Source of the DNA: Algoriphagus iocasae
Lineage (GTDB): Bacteria; Bacteroidota; Bacteroidia; Cytophagales; Cyclobacteriaceae
NCBI RefSeq assembly: GCF_014206875.1
Contig: NZ_JACIJO010000004.1
Span: 165,832 to 229,831 of the forward strand
Length of the DNA: 64,000 nucleotides
Direction of reading: 5' to 3'
Shown in pieces: positions 9,179 through 17,728 of the stretch. A program made the position numbers and the translations under genes. How positions within the stretch are numbered: the stretch's first letter is position 1; each line of letters opens with the position of its first letter. Below the pieces are notes generated by a model. The model did no database searches. It had not been told where the DNA came from and saw nothing but the letters and a program-made list of their open reading frames with translations.

Positions 9179-10717
9179 ATGGTAGCAAAAACTTTTGGAA
9201 GTGCTGTTTCAGGTGTTGATGCAAATCTGATCACAATCGAAGTAAATGTAGGACAAGGCACCAGTTTTTATTTGGTGGGTCTTCCTGATTCTGCAGTTAA
9301 AGAATCTCAACAACGTGTGGAATCGGCATTAAAATATTTTGGCTATAGAATGCCAAGGCAAAAAATCGTCATTAATCTAGCTCCAGCAGATATTCGGAAA
9401 GAAGGTTCTTCTTATGACCTCCCGATTGCTATGGGAATCCTTCAGGCATCGGAACAGGTAGAATTTCCCGAACTAAGCAATTACATCTTCATGGGTGAAT
9501 TATCACTGGACGGTAATCTTAGACCCATTAAAGGTGTATTGCCGATTGCAATTGAGGCCAGAAAAAAAGGATTCAAGGGATTCATACTTCCAAAAGAAAA
9601 TGCCCAAGAAGCTTCAATTGTCAATAATCTAGATATCATTCCTGTAGAAACACTTGAAGAAGCATCTCTGTTTTTACAGGGCTTATTAGAAATCCAACCT
9701 CTTGTCACAGATACCAGGGATATTTTTTATCATTCGCTAAATGAAAATGAGTTTGATTTTGCGGATGTACAGGGACAGGAAAACATCAAAAGAGCCATGG
9801 AGATCGCCGCAGCCGGAGGTCATAATGTCATCATGATTGGCCCTCCAGGAGCTGGAAAAACGATGCTCGCTAAAAGACTACCATCGATTTTACCTCCTTT
9901 GACTCTTCAAGAGGCCTTGGAATCAACAAAGATTCATTCTGTGGCAGGAAAGCTAGGAAAAAATGGAAGTCTTTTGTCTCAAAGGCCATTCAGAAGCCCC
10001 CATCATACCATTTCAGATGTGGCTTTGGTGGGAGGAGGTGGAAACCCCCAACCAGGAGAAATTTCTTTGGCACATAATGGTGTTCTTTTTTTAGATGAAC
10101 TCCCAGAATTTAAAAGAACAGTTTTGGAGGTGATGCGTCAACCTTTAGAAGAGAGAAAAGTCACTATTTCTAGAGCTAAAGTATCAGTTGATTATCCTGC
10201 TAATTTCATGCTGATCGCAAGCATGAATCCTTGCCCTTGTGGGTATTATAATCATCCTGAAAAAGAATGTGTTTGCGGCCCGGGTATAGTCCAACGCTAT
10301 CTGAATAAGGTTTCAGGACCTTTGTTAGATAGGATAGACTTGCATGTGGAAGTAACACCGGTCAGGTTTGAAGAAATGACTTCGACTAGAAAATCTGAAT
10401 CTAGTCAGGCTATCAGAGAGCGGGTTATTATAGGACGTGAAAGACAAAAGGAACGATTTAAAGATAATCCTGAAGTTTTCTGTAATGCGATGATGCCATC
10501 GCATCAAGTAAAAGAAGTTTGCCAAATAAATGAAGCAGGAAAAGCTTTGCTGAAAACTGCAATGGAAAGACTTGGACTCTCTGCCAGAGCTTATGATCGG
10601 ATTTTAAAAGTAGCTAGAACAATTGCTGACATTTCAGAATCCGAAACGATTCGTGTAGAACATTTGGCAGAAGCAATTCAATACCGAAGTCTGGATCGTG
10701 AAGGGTGGGCAGGTTAG
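9179..10717 (+). CDS. YifB/ComM-family Mg-chelatase-like AAA+ ATPase
   Basis: 512 residues with the three parts of the family: N-terminal ChlI domain (residues 1-~170, GVDANLITIEVNVGQG), Mg_chelatase AAA+ core with Walker A GPPGAGKT (221-228) and Walker B FLDELPEF, and the C-terminal Mg_chelatase_C domain (SARAYDRILKVARTIAD). A cysteine cluster (NPCPCGYYNHPEKECVCGPG) typical of the family lies between them. Homologues named ComM act as a hexameric helicase promoting branch migration in natural transformation. Its start lies 7 bases after a terminator, so its promoter must overlap the sulfatase tail or be very short. It converges with the MBL gene with one base between stop codons. Confidence 0.88.
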   Translation: MVAKTFGSAVSGVDANLITIEVNVGQGTSFYLVGLPDSAVKESQQRVESALKYFGYRMPRQKIVINLAPADIRKEGSSYDLPIAMGILQASEQVEFPELSNYIFMGELSLDGNLRPIKGVLPIAIEARKKGFKGFILPKENAQEASIVNNLDIIPVETLEEASLFLQGLLEIQPLVTDTRDIFYHSLNENEFDFADVQGQENIKRAMEIAAAGGHNVIMIGPPGAGKTMLAKRLPSILPPLTLQEALESTKIHSVAGKLGKNGSLLSQRPFRSPHHTISDVALVGGGGNPQPGEISLAHNGVLFLDELPEFKRTVLEVMRQPLEERKVTISRAKVSVDYPANFMLIASMNPCPCGYYNHPEKECVCGPGIVQRYLNKVSGPLLDRIDLHVEVTPVRFEEMTSTRKSESSQAIRERVIIGRERQKERFKDNPEVFCNAMMPSHQVKEVCQINEAGKALLKTAMERLGLSARAYDRILKVARTIADISESETIRVEHLAEAIQYRSLDREGWAG

Positions 10718-10718
10718 T

Positions 10719-11564
10719 CTATTCTGCGCCACTTAGGCAATACACTGCGCCCTCTCTACAAAGCTCGACCGAAAACTGAGGATTTCTTTTTTCTATACTG
10801 GATTTAAACATCTGCTCCAATCGTTCATCTGTGTTTAAAGGGTCATGGTGAAATATTCCCAATTTCCTCACTCCGCATAGTCTTCCAAAATCAATCGCAC
10901 CTTCTATAGAGCTATGCCCCCATCCGATTCTATTTTGGTACTCCTCTTCGGTATACTCACCATCGTGCAAGAGTAAATCCGCATTTCTAGCTAATTCATA
11001 TCCACTTGTCCACTCAGGATCATAAGGGAAATTTGAAGAGCCTAAGGCAGGTTCATGGTCCGGCATGTAAGTAAACACACTCTCCCCATCATCCAGTCTG
11101 AATCCTAAAGTAGGTCCTGGATGACATATGTAGCCAGATTTAATTTTGATATCACCAATTTCAAATTCTGAATTAGCAATCTCATGTATCACTGGATGAT
11201 TTGGCAAATCGTTCATTCTCACCGGAAAAAGTGGAGGAGAAAAATACCTTCTCAGCCTTTTGATCAATGGCTCGACGGTGGTAGATGGACCCCATAAATG
11301 GACGGTAACATCTGGGTTATAGAGTGGCTGAAAGAAACCTAAACCCATAGTATGATCAATATGCAGATGGGTTAGAAGGATATGCACTTCAGTAATAGAA
11401 GGATCAAGGTATTTCCCTAACCTTTGAATACCCGACCCCCCATCCAATATGATACAGATGTCCATATTCTGCACCTGAATACAGGAAGTATTTCCTCCAT
11501 AAATGACATTTTCGGGACCAGGCGAAGGCAGAGACCCCCTACATCCCCAGATTTTTATTATCAT
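10719..11564 (-). CDS. MBL-fold metallo-hydrolase (RNase Z / phosphodiesterase-like)
   Basis: 281 residues of the metallo-beta-lactamase fold. The zinc motif THLHIDH is at residues 65-71, further histidines are at ICHPG and HDG, and the last is in GIFHHDP. The opening IKIWGCRGSLPSPGP with a GGNTSC segment is typical of the Lactamase_B_2 group that includes RNase Z-like and cyclic-nucleotide phosphodiesterase-like enzymes. No signal peptide, so cytoplasmic. Its start overlaps the stop of the PAS gene by 4 bases (ATGA), implying coupled translation and a possible sensor-enzyme pair. The substrate is unknown. Confidence 0.8.
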   Translation of the reverse strand: MIIKIWGCRGSLPSPGPENVIYGGNTSCIQVQNMDICIILDGGSGIQRLGKYLDPSITEVHILLTHLHIDHTMGLGFFQPLYNPDVTVHLWGPSTTVEPLIKRLRRYFSPPLFPVRMNDLPNHPVIHEIANSEFEIGDIKIKSGYICHPGPTLGFRLDDGESVFTYMPDHEPALGSSNFPYDPEWTSGYELARNADLLLHDGEYTEEEYQNRIGWGHSSIEGAIDFGRLCGVRKLGIFHHDPLNTDERLEQMFKSSIEKRNPQFSVELCREGAVYCLSGAE

Positions 11565-11950
11565 GAGAAATTAGAATTCCAAAACAAAGCCAAAGCTCCT
11601 AAAAACCGATCTGGACGTCCTTCTAAAGGAAAAGAAGTCACTGTAATGAAGTGGCTTTCTCCTTTTAGGTTTTTGATATAAAATGATCCGTGAGCGGGCT
11701 TTTTATTTGTTAATGTCTGCACTAATGGCAGACCTTCAGGAGGCAAAGGCTTTCCGTCAATGTCAGTTGGAGAAAAAACAGTCGACCATTCCTCCACGCG
11801 CATACTTCCCGTTTCTCCAAACCTTAATCCTAAAATTGATTCTGCAGGCTCATTATAAAAAACCAAGGTACCTTCGGTATCAACCAAAAAAACAGGCATA
11901 CTCATGCTATCTGCAAATTGTCTGCCCAGGATCATTTCAATAGGTTGCAC
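11561..11950 (-). CDS. Stand-alone PAS-domain protein
   Basis: 129 residues that are essentially one PAS domain: MPVFLVDTEGTLVFYNEPAESILG is the classic N-terminal beta-strand and helix start, and a five-strand sheet ends at FLGALALFWN. There is no kinase, GGDEF or DNA-binding part and no signal peptide. It is translationally coupled to the MBL hydrolase, so it may be a small-molecule-binding or scaffold partner for that enzyme (inference). The conserved Cys of LOV domains and an obvious heme His are not seen. Confidence 0.8.
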   Translation of the reverse strand: MQPIEMILGRQFADSMSMPVFLVDTEGTLVFYNEPAESILGLRFGETGSMRVEEWSTVFSPTDIDGKPLPPEGLPLVQTLTNKKPAHGSFYIKNLKGESHFITVTSFPLEGRPDRFLGALALFWNSNFS

Positions 11951-12183
11951 TGCTTAAAATTTAATTTTTAGATACAAATAGTGATAGAATATAGTAATTT
12001 TTTTATAAAAAAATCTTTTTCACTCCTAGATAGTCCAAACCACTTAAGAACTTACTGAATTCAACACATGGATTGGGCTTTAAAGTGGTTGTAATAAACT
12101 GATCCATTTTTTGTTGCGAAGCGGCGATTTCCTTTCTTAAAACAAGTTATGTATTTTAAAGGTTAGCACTAAAAATACTTGTT

Positions 12184-12924
12184 ATGAAAAACCTTTTGAT
12201 TCTATTTTTCTTTTTGACCTCAGCAGCTTTTGGTCAAGACCTTATTCCCACTTCTAAAGGAGATATCAAAATTACTCCTATCCTCCATGGTACTTTAGTG
12301 CTTGAATATGAAGGTAAAACAATTTATGTGGATCCATATGGTGGCGCCTCATTATTCTCTGGTCAAAAATCACCCGACATAGTTTTGATTACTGATATTC
12401 ATGGAGACCATCACAATCAGGAAACTTTGGATGGTCTGGATTTGAAAAACGCAATCATTGTCGCCCCAAAAGCTGTCGCAGAGAAACTTCCATCTGGATC
12501 AAGTAAATCAATCCAAGTCATAAATAATGGTGAAACAGAGACAATTTCTGGTATTAATATTTCGGCAATTCCCATGTATAATTTGCCAGAAACTGATGAC
12601 AGTAGACATCCAAAAGGAAGAGGCAATGGCTACATTGTGCAGTTAGGAAACAAGAAAGTTTACTTATCTGGTGACACAGAGGATATTCCTGAAATGAGAT
12701 CTTTGAAAGGAATTGATGTAGCTTTTGTTTGTATGAATTTACCTTACACTATGGACATTAATCAGGCCGCAGATGCTGTATCAGAATTTAAGCCTGCTAT
12801 TGTGTATCCTTATCATTACCGAGGAACAGAAGGATTAGCCGATGTTGAAGAATTCAAATCAATTGTCAATTCCAAGGCTCCAGAGGTTGAAGTCAGGTTA
12901 GGGAATTGGTATCCCCAAAATTAA
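12184..12924 (+). CDS. Exported MBL-fold hydrolase (UlaG-like, L-ascorbate-lactonase-like group)
   Basis: 246 residues with a Sec signal peptide (MKNLLILFFFLTSAAFGQ, cleavage about 18). The zinc motif HGDHH lies at residues 73-77 (ITDIHGDHHNQ); further ligands are likely in YLSGDTED and the final YPYHYRG. The short central part and this motif match the Lactamase_B_3/UlaG-like group. It acts in the periplasm or outside; the substrate is unknown. It is flanked by its own terminator and is probably monocistronic. Confidence 0.8.
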   Translation: MKNLLILFFFLTSAAFGQDLIPTSKGDIKITPILHGTLVLEYEGKTIYVDPYGGASLFSGQKSPDIVLITDIHGDHHNQETLDGLDLKNAIIVAPKAVAEKLPSGSSKSIQVINNGETETISGINISAIPMYNLPETDDSRHPKGRGNGYIVQLGNKKVYLSGDTEDIPEMRSLKGIDVAFVCMNLPYTMDINQAADAVSEFKPAIVYPYHYRGTEGLADVEEFKSIVNSKAPEVEVRLGNWYPQN

Positions 12925-12974
12925 CAAGGTAAACGGTTTTACTTTAGTCTTTTAGAATAAGGCTCTCATATAAG

Positions 12975-13012
12975 AAAGACAGCAGGTTTATATAAAATTT
13001 GCTGTCTTTTTC
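12975..13012 (+). terminator. Rho-independent terminator
   Basis: AAAGACAGCA (12975-12984) pairs with TGCTGTCTTT (13000-13009) around a 15-base A/T loop, followed by T's. It ends the MBL transcript. Confidence 0.8.
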
Positions 13013-13075
13013 ATTGGATTAATTTTCCTTTGCAAAGCATTTTGAATTAATCTCTCCTTTTGAAAACTATAAAAT

Positions 13076-13441
13076 ATGACACCTCAAAAAATCTCTATCA
13101 AAGAAAAACTGGATATGTTCTCAGATTATTGGAATCCAAAAATTGTAGGTGATTTAAATAATCAACATGTAAAACTGGTCAAATTCAAAGGAGAATTTGT
13201 TTGGCACCACCATGAACAAGAGGATGAGATGTTTTTGGTGATAGAGGGAGAGTTTGACATGCATTTTAGAGACAAGATTGTTAAACTCACAAAAAACGAA
13301 TTTATTATTGTACCACGAGGAATCGAGCATAAACCAGTTGCAAAGGATGAAGTCAGTGTTTTACTTTTCGAGCCAAACACTACTTTAAACACGGGAAATA
13401 CCGTAGGAGAGCTTACAAAGTCAGCATTAGAAAAAATCTAA
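13076..13441 (+). CDS. Cupin-domain protein
   Basis: 121 residues forming a single small beta-barrel cupin. Motif 1 is visible as VWHHHEQEDEMFLVIEG (metal ligands about H44/H46, E51) and motif 2 as VPRGIEHKPVA (His85). No signal peptide and no fused DNA-binding domain, so it is probably a metal-binding cytoplasmic enzyme or binding protein of unknown substrate. Monocistronic as far as can be seen. Confidence 0.8.
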   Translation: MTPQKISIKEKLDMFSDYWNPKIVGDLNNQHVKLVKFKGEFVWHHHEQEDEMFLVIEGEFDMHFRDKIVKLTKNEFIIVPRGIEHKPVAKDEVSVLLFEPNTTLNTGNTVGELTKSALEKI

Positions 13442-13669
13442 GTACTCTTAAAAAAGTATAACTTAATTTCTAGATGTATAACTGGCTTACTTTCAATCAT
13501 TTCAAAACCTTTTGTTTAAAAACTAATCCCTTCAAGTAATTATTGCCTCGAAAAACTAAAACAATTGATATTTTGTATTTCGTATTAGGAAAAAAGTAGT
13601 TAATTTACGTTTAAATCAAATTTGTAAAAGTTGATTGATCACCATCCTTAAGTTCCCTTAAGATTAATA

Positions 13670-13693
13670 GGCTGCCTTTCGGCAGCCTTTTTT
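13670..13693 (+). terminator. Rho-independent terminator in the convergent gap
   Basis: GGCTGCC-TTTC-GGCAGCC (13670-13687) followed by six T's on the plus strand. It lies 229 bases after the cupin stop and touches the last base of the convergent PLP-enzyme gene. On the minus strand there is no U-run, so it serves plus-strand transcripts. Confidence 0.85.
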
Positions 13694-14793
13694 CATTTTA
13701 GCGCTTCTTCAAAATCTTCTAATAAATCATCTAAATGCTCTAATCCTAAGGATAGGCGTATCAGATTTTGTGGTGTTAAAGTATCTGGCCCTTCAGAAGC
13801 TGCTCTTCTTTCAATCAAGCTCTCAACTCCCCCCAAACTAGTTGCATTGGTATAATATTTCAGTTTTGAAATTAACCTATCTGCAGCATCTGCTCCTTCT
13901 TTAACCTGAAATGACAAAATCCCTCCGAAACCAGACATTTGCTTAGCGGCAATTTCATGTCCTGGATGGGCTTTGAGACCTGGGTAAAACACTTTTTCGA
14001 TTTTTGAATTCTGTGAGAGGTAATTTGCCAAAACCATTGCATGTTCTGCATGGCCTTTCATCCGATATGGCAAGGTTTTAATACTTCTACAGAGATAGTA
14101 ACAGTCCATTGGAGAAGGGACAGCTCCTCCCGTGATCTGTACATTTTTGATTTTCTCCCAAAATTCATTCTTTGATTTTGTGATCAATGCGCCTCCTAAA
14201 ATATCGGAATGACCTCCGAAATATTTGGTACTGGAATGCATTACAATATCTGCTCCAAATAAAATTGGATTTTGAAAAACCGGCGTAGCAAAAGTATTAT
14301 CACAGGCCAGAATCGCGCCATGAGCTTTGGCCAACCTCGAAATGGCTTCTATGTCACTAATTTTTAAAAGTGGATTAGATGGAGTTTCAACCCATATCAA
14401 TTTTGTATTGGACTTGAAAGCTTGCTCGACTTTATCCAAATCCGTCATATCAACAAAACTTGCTTCCAAAACACCAGCAAACAATGTCTGAATTCCTTTT
14501 TTCAGTCCGTGGTACATGTCATCAGGAGCGATAATATGAGACCCCGGTTCTAAAGCTTGAAACACTGAAACTCCAGCGGCATTTCCCGAACTGAAAGCAG
14601 CCGCATCAGCTCCCTGCTCAAGCTTTGCAAGTAAATTCTCGAGAGAAGCTCGGTTTGGATTATTGGCCCGGGAATAAATCATTGAGTCTTCTTGATGAAT
14701 AAAAGTGGTGCTCAATGTGATTGGTTGAATTACTGGTTTTTCGGAATCGGTTACAATATTCCCTCCATGTATCGCTAATGTTTCTAGTCTCAT
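13693..14793 (-). CDS. Cystathionine gamma-synthase / gamma-lyase family PLP enzyme
   Basis: 366 residues of the Cys/Met metabolism PLP family. YSRANNPNR near the N-terminus is the phosphate-binding tetramer contact, AFSSGNAA the PLP phosphate site, ETPSNP the aspartate region, and SSTKYFGGHSD carries the PLP lysine (K190). The family makes or breaks cystathionine in methionine/cysteine metabolism; synthase and lyase cannot be separated by eye. No other methionine gene is adjacent. Confidence 0.88.
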   Translation of the reverse strand: MRLETLAIHGGNIVTDSEKPVIQPITLSTTFIHQEDSMIYSRANNPNRASLENLLAKLEQGADAAAFSSGNAAGVSVFQALEPGSHIIAPDDMYHGLKKGIQTLFAGVLEASFVDMTDLDKVEQAFKSNTKLIWVETPSNPLLKISDIEAISRLAKAHGAILACDNTFATPVFQNPILFGADIVMHSSTKYFGGHSDILGGALITKSKNEFWEKIKNVQITGGAVPSPMDCYYLCRSIKTLPYRMKGHAEHAMVLANYLSQNSKIEKVFYPGLKAHPGHEIAAKQMSGFGGILSFQVKEGADAADRLISKLKYYTNATSLGGVESLIERRAASEGPDTLTPQNLIRLSLGLEHLDDLLEDFEEALK

Positions 14794-15070
14794 TTGATCA
14801 ATTTTTCTGGTCTTGAAAATCTGATTTCAAATTAGCACTATAAACGACCTAATGGAAATCTTTCTGCCCTCTTATCTCCAAAATTCTTTTCAATTCACAC
14901 CTCTTCAATCAAGACATTTGTTAATAATTCTTTATCATTCAGGACTTTCCAATAGACTTTACTTACTTTTTACCCCCTCAAAACAACTTTAAAAGCGGTT
15001 TGAAAAAATATTATCAGTCAATTCCAACTTTTAAGACACTCTGCCACTCTTTTATATAGACAGCAAAAAA

Positions 15071-15601
15071 ATGAGTATTCAAAAAATTGATTCAAATCTA
15101 GTATCAAGGGTTATTCGACAAGAAAGATCTGCTCAGTTTCAGCTGTTTGAATTGACAAAAGGAATGATGTTTTCGATTTGTTATCGGGTTTTAGGAGACG
15201 AGGATGAAGCCAATGATGTGTTGCAGGACTCATATGTGGAGATTTTCCAAAACATCCGAAAACTAGCACATCCTGAGGCTTTGACTTCATGGATGAAAAC
15301 GATCACTATTAGAAAAGCAATCCACCAGAGCAAGAAGAAAATTTACTTTGAACCAATTGAAAATAATGAAACTGAAACTACCGAGGATTTTGATGCTTGG
15401 TTTGATGCGGACCTACTTGATCAAGCGATCGAAAGCCTTCCAAATGGGGCAAGAGCCGTTTTCCTTTTAGTTTCCGTGGAGGGCTATTCCCATCAGGAGT
15501 CCGCTCAACTTCTTGGAATCTCAGAAAGCACCTCAAAGTCACAGCTGAACTACGCGAAAAACCTGCTTAAAAAACGAATCTCTAAACTACTCCAGGCATG
15601 A
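15071..15601 (+). CDS. RNA polymerase ECF-type sigma factor
   Basis: 176 residues. Region 2 is seen at DEDEANDVLQDSYVEIFQNI (the -10 binding helix) and region 4 at LPNGARAVFLLVSVEGYSHQESAQLLGISESTSKSQLNYAKNLL (helix-turn-helix). No C-terminal extension. Its stop overlaps the start of the next gene by 4 bases (ATGA), the usual sigma/anti-sigma coupling. Together with the outer-membrane-like third gene it should form an envelope-sensing switch. Confidence 0.92.
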   Translation: MSIQKIDSNLVSRVIRQERSAQFQLFELTKGMMFSICYRVLGDEDEANDVLQDSYVEIFQNIRKLAHPEALTSWMKTITIRKAIHQSKKKIYFEPIENNETETTEDFDAWFDADLLDQAIESLPNGARAVFLLVSVEGYSHQESAQLLGISESTSKSQLNYAKNLLKKRISKLLQA

Positions 15602-16281
15602 AAAAGTATTCACCAAATCCGGATTTATGGAGTAAGATCCAACAGCAGAAAGATTTTGACAGTCAAGTAAAGATGCATGCTTCCAATCTGCCTCAGCGAA
15701 TGCCCAAGGCTGATTTATGGAATGCTATTGAAAAGGAGCTTGATCAAAAAAAGCCTATGATTCCACTTTGGAAGTATCTGGCGGTAGCTGCATCACTTGC
15801 TTTTATTCTGATGCTTTCCGGACTCGCCTATTGGAAGGTTGGAGATAATAAAACAGACAATCAATTGATTACTGAAGTAGTGGTTCCAGTGGAAGAAACC
15901 GTAAAACCAGAAAACAATTCTCCTGTTCAATTGGAATCAACCACTGAAGAAATAATAAAAACTAAATCGAATGCGCTTAAAGAGGAAACACCTGAGAAAC
16001 CTAAAATCAAAAGAAGTAACCTTGAACCTTTGGAACTACCTGAAATCGAAAGGACTGGACTAACTATTGAAAACACTTTAATTTCCGAGCTCATTTTTCC
16101 GCCAAAACAAGAAGAATTGGCGCAAGAGACTTTTCACAAAGTGCAAATATCCTGGGGATTGAAAGAAAAAATTAAAGTAAGAACACAATTCGCAAGTAGT
16201 GAGACAGATCCATTGTTAAACCAACAAGTAAGTCGCATGGAACCTTCCAAGAATTCGATTAAAATAAAATTTCAAAAATAA
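15598..16281 (+). CDS. Probable membrane anti-sigma factor
   Basis: 227 residues with one transmembrane helix at about residues 58-80 (KYLAVAASLAFILMLSGLAYW). The cytoplasmic N-terminus contains two related DLWxxI repeats (PDLWSKIQQQ, ADLWNAIEKE), and the periplasmic part is charged and low in complexity. There is no zinc HxxxCxxC motif, so the anti-sigma role rests on topology and on its 4-base overlap with the sigma gene. I do not recognise the periplasmic domain. Confidence 0.7.
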   Translation: MKKYSPNPDLWSKIQQQKDFDSQVKMHASNLPQRMPKADLWNAIEKELDQKKPMIPLWKYLAVAASLAFILMLSGLAYWKVGDNKTDNQLITEVVVPVEETVKPENNSPVQLESTTEEIIKTKSNALKEETPEKPKIKRSNLEPLELPEIERTGLTIENTLISELIFPPKQEELAQETFHKVQISWGLKEKIKVRTQFASSETDPLLNQQVSRMEPSKNSIKIKFQK

Positions 16282-16313
16282 TAATTCACTGAACCTTCTA
16301 TAAATCTAAGATT

Positions 16314-17072
16314 ATGAAACGACTATTAATAGTTCCTTTCCTGGCATTGCTATGCGCTTTTCAAACGCAAGCACAGGAAGTAGAAAACCCATTAGGAGCC
16401 AGCAACCAAGAGTGGCTTGACCGAGATTGGCCAGTCACAGATACCTTGGTTTTTGATTTCCCAAACGAAAGTGCATTGGTACTTTATTTCAACAACACAG
16501 AATTTACAGCCTCTGAATTGACTGAAGAGCTTGAACCCTTGCTTCGCAAAGCCACAGATTTTCCTGAATTTACGACGGTTGCCTATAGACTTGGAGAACA
16601 ATTCTCCAACACCTCACTAAAGCATGTAAAATATCAAATTGAGAAAAAATACGTCCCCTATGTGGACAGTTTAGAAATGACTTTTCCTGTTGGGCTGGAT
16701 TTTACAGGAGGAGATTTCACTCCAGTAGTAGGGTTTAGAGCGCATCTCAATTGGAGAAACTTTTCACTTGGCGGATCAATTACCAATACTATTTATTTTC
16801 CAGAGCGAATAGAAAAAAACATCAAAGTGAACAGCAGCTGGTTTGCAAATGCTGAATTTGCTTGGGAATTCGGAAATCTGGAAGGGCCAAGACGAAACAC
16901 ATTTGGAATCGGTTATTTAATCAATGAAAACAAAAGCCAGCTTTTCAGCGGAACTACGATGCAGGCATATTACAATAGAAAAATCAACAAAAACCTTTCT
17001 ATCCAAGTTGGAGTGATTTCAACTGAAAACTTCAAAACATTCTACCCTACTTTAGGAATTAGGTTTTGGTAG
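16314..17072 (+). CDS. Exported, probably outer-membrane beta-barrel protein
   Basis: 252 residues with a signal peptide (MKRLLIVPFLALLCAFQTQAQ). The last ~120 residues alternate polar and aromatic residues and the protein ends FYPTLGIRFW, a terminal aromatic residue as in BamA-recognised barrels. It lies 32 bases after the anti-sigma gene and before a strong terminator, so it is the third gene of the sigma operon and may be its output or sensor. The specific family is not recognised. Confidence 0.6.
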   Translation: MKRLLIVPFLALLCAFQTQAQEVENPLGASNQEWLDRDWPVTDTLVFDFPNESALVLYFNNTEFTASELTEELEPLLRKATDFPEFTTVAYRLGEQFSNTSLKHVKYQIEKKYVPYVDSLEMTFPVGLDFTGGDFTPVVGFRAHLNWRNFSLGGSITNTIYFPERIEKNIKVNSSWFANAEFAWEFGNLEGPRRNTFGIGYLINENKSQLFSGTTMQAYYNRKINKNLSIQVGVISTENFKTFYPTLGIRFW

Positions 17073-17100
17073 AAATCTGAAACAATAATATTAGGCACAA

Positions 17101-17136
17101 AAAAAGCCAGCAAAAATGCTGGCTTTTTTTATTTTT
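17101..17136. terminator. Bidirectional rho-independent terminator
   Basis: AGCCAGCA-AAAA-TGCTGGCT (17105-17124) with A's before and T's after on both strands. It serves both the sigma operon (plus) and the DUF4293 gene (minus). Confidence 0.85.
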
Positions 17137-17150
17137 AACTCTTTCGATTT

Positions 17151-17627
17151 TTATCTGATTCTATCTACTGATCTCACCAAAGCTTCATCTTTTCTGATAA
17201 ATCTATTGGCAAGCATATTACAAACCATAGCAGCTAATACCGCCCAGAAACCAATTTGATATTGACCATTGTCGTTAGCTCCCAGTTCTGAATTAATACC
17301 GTTTGTTGTCAAAAAGATAGTAGCTACTAACCCTACCATGAGCAAAGAATTGACCATATTCAACATCATCTGCCTTCCTCTATTTCTATATTGAAAGATG
17401 GAAATAATTGCTAAAAACCCTACAAATGACGCCAGGGCAGCGATATACCATTTGGATTCGGACAAGATTACTTCTCCGGAATTATCATACTTTTCTAAAA
17501 ACAGCGCTGTCAAAGTGAAGCTTTCTCCAGAATCGGCAATCACTTGATGCCAAAGATCCATTCCTAAAGTAACTCCCATGGCAGCTGCTACAAGGAACAA
17601 GAATATTGATTGAACTCGTTGAATCAT
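17151..17627 (-). CDS. DUF4293 membrane protein
   Basis: 158 residues from the chosen start MIQRVQSIFLFLVA, the conserved opening I know for this Bacteroidota family. An alternative start 21 bases upstream would add MQKILIQ. Four hydrophobic helices are visible (about 7-25, 60-80, 93-110 and 125-145). Function unknown; it is widely conserved in the phylum. It is divergent to truA with 101 bases between starts. Confidence 0.8.
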   Translation of the reverse strand: MIQRVQSIFLFLVAAAMGVTLGMDLWHQVIADSGESFTLTALFLEKYDNSGEVILSESKWYIAALASFVGFLAIISIFQYRNRGRQMMLNMVNSLLMVGLVATIFLTTNGINSELGANDNGQYQIGFWAVLAAMVCNMLANRFIRKDEALVRSVDRIR

Positions 17628-17714
17628 TTGAATTAAAATTTTTTGCAAATTAACAGGCTTAAAAGATCATTCACAAGGAATAAAGGTTTCTCTACCTCTT
17701 TTGCTTCGGAATAG

Positions 17715-17722
17715 TATCTTTG
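17715..17722 (+). promoter_or_regulatory. -7 promoter element TATCTTTG directly before truA
   Basis: TATCTTTG matches TAnnTTTG and ends 6 bases before the truA ATG. No good TTTG is seen 19 bases upstream. If used, transcription would begin at or within a few bases of the ATG (leaderless mRNA). Confidence 0.5.
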
Positions 17723-17728
17723 CACCCG

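Noticed and set aside
17720..17728. TTG start for truA
   Set aside because: It lies inside the -7 promoter element, and the ATG at 17729 gives the usual TruA N-terminus.
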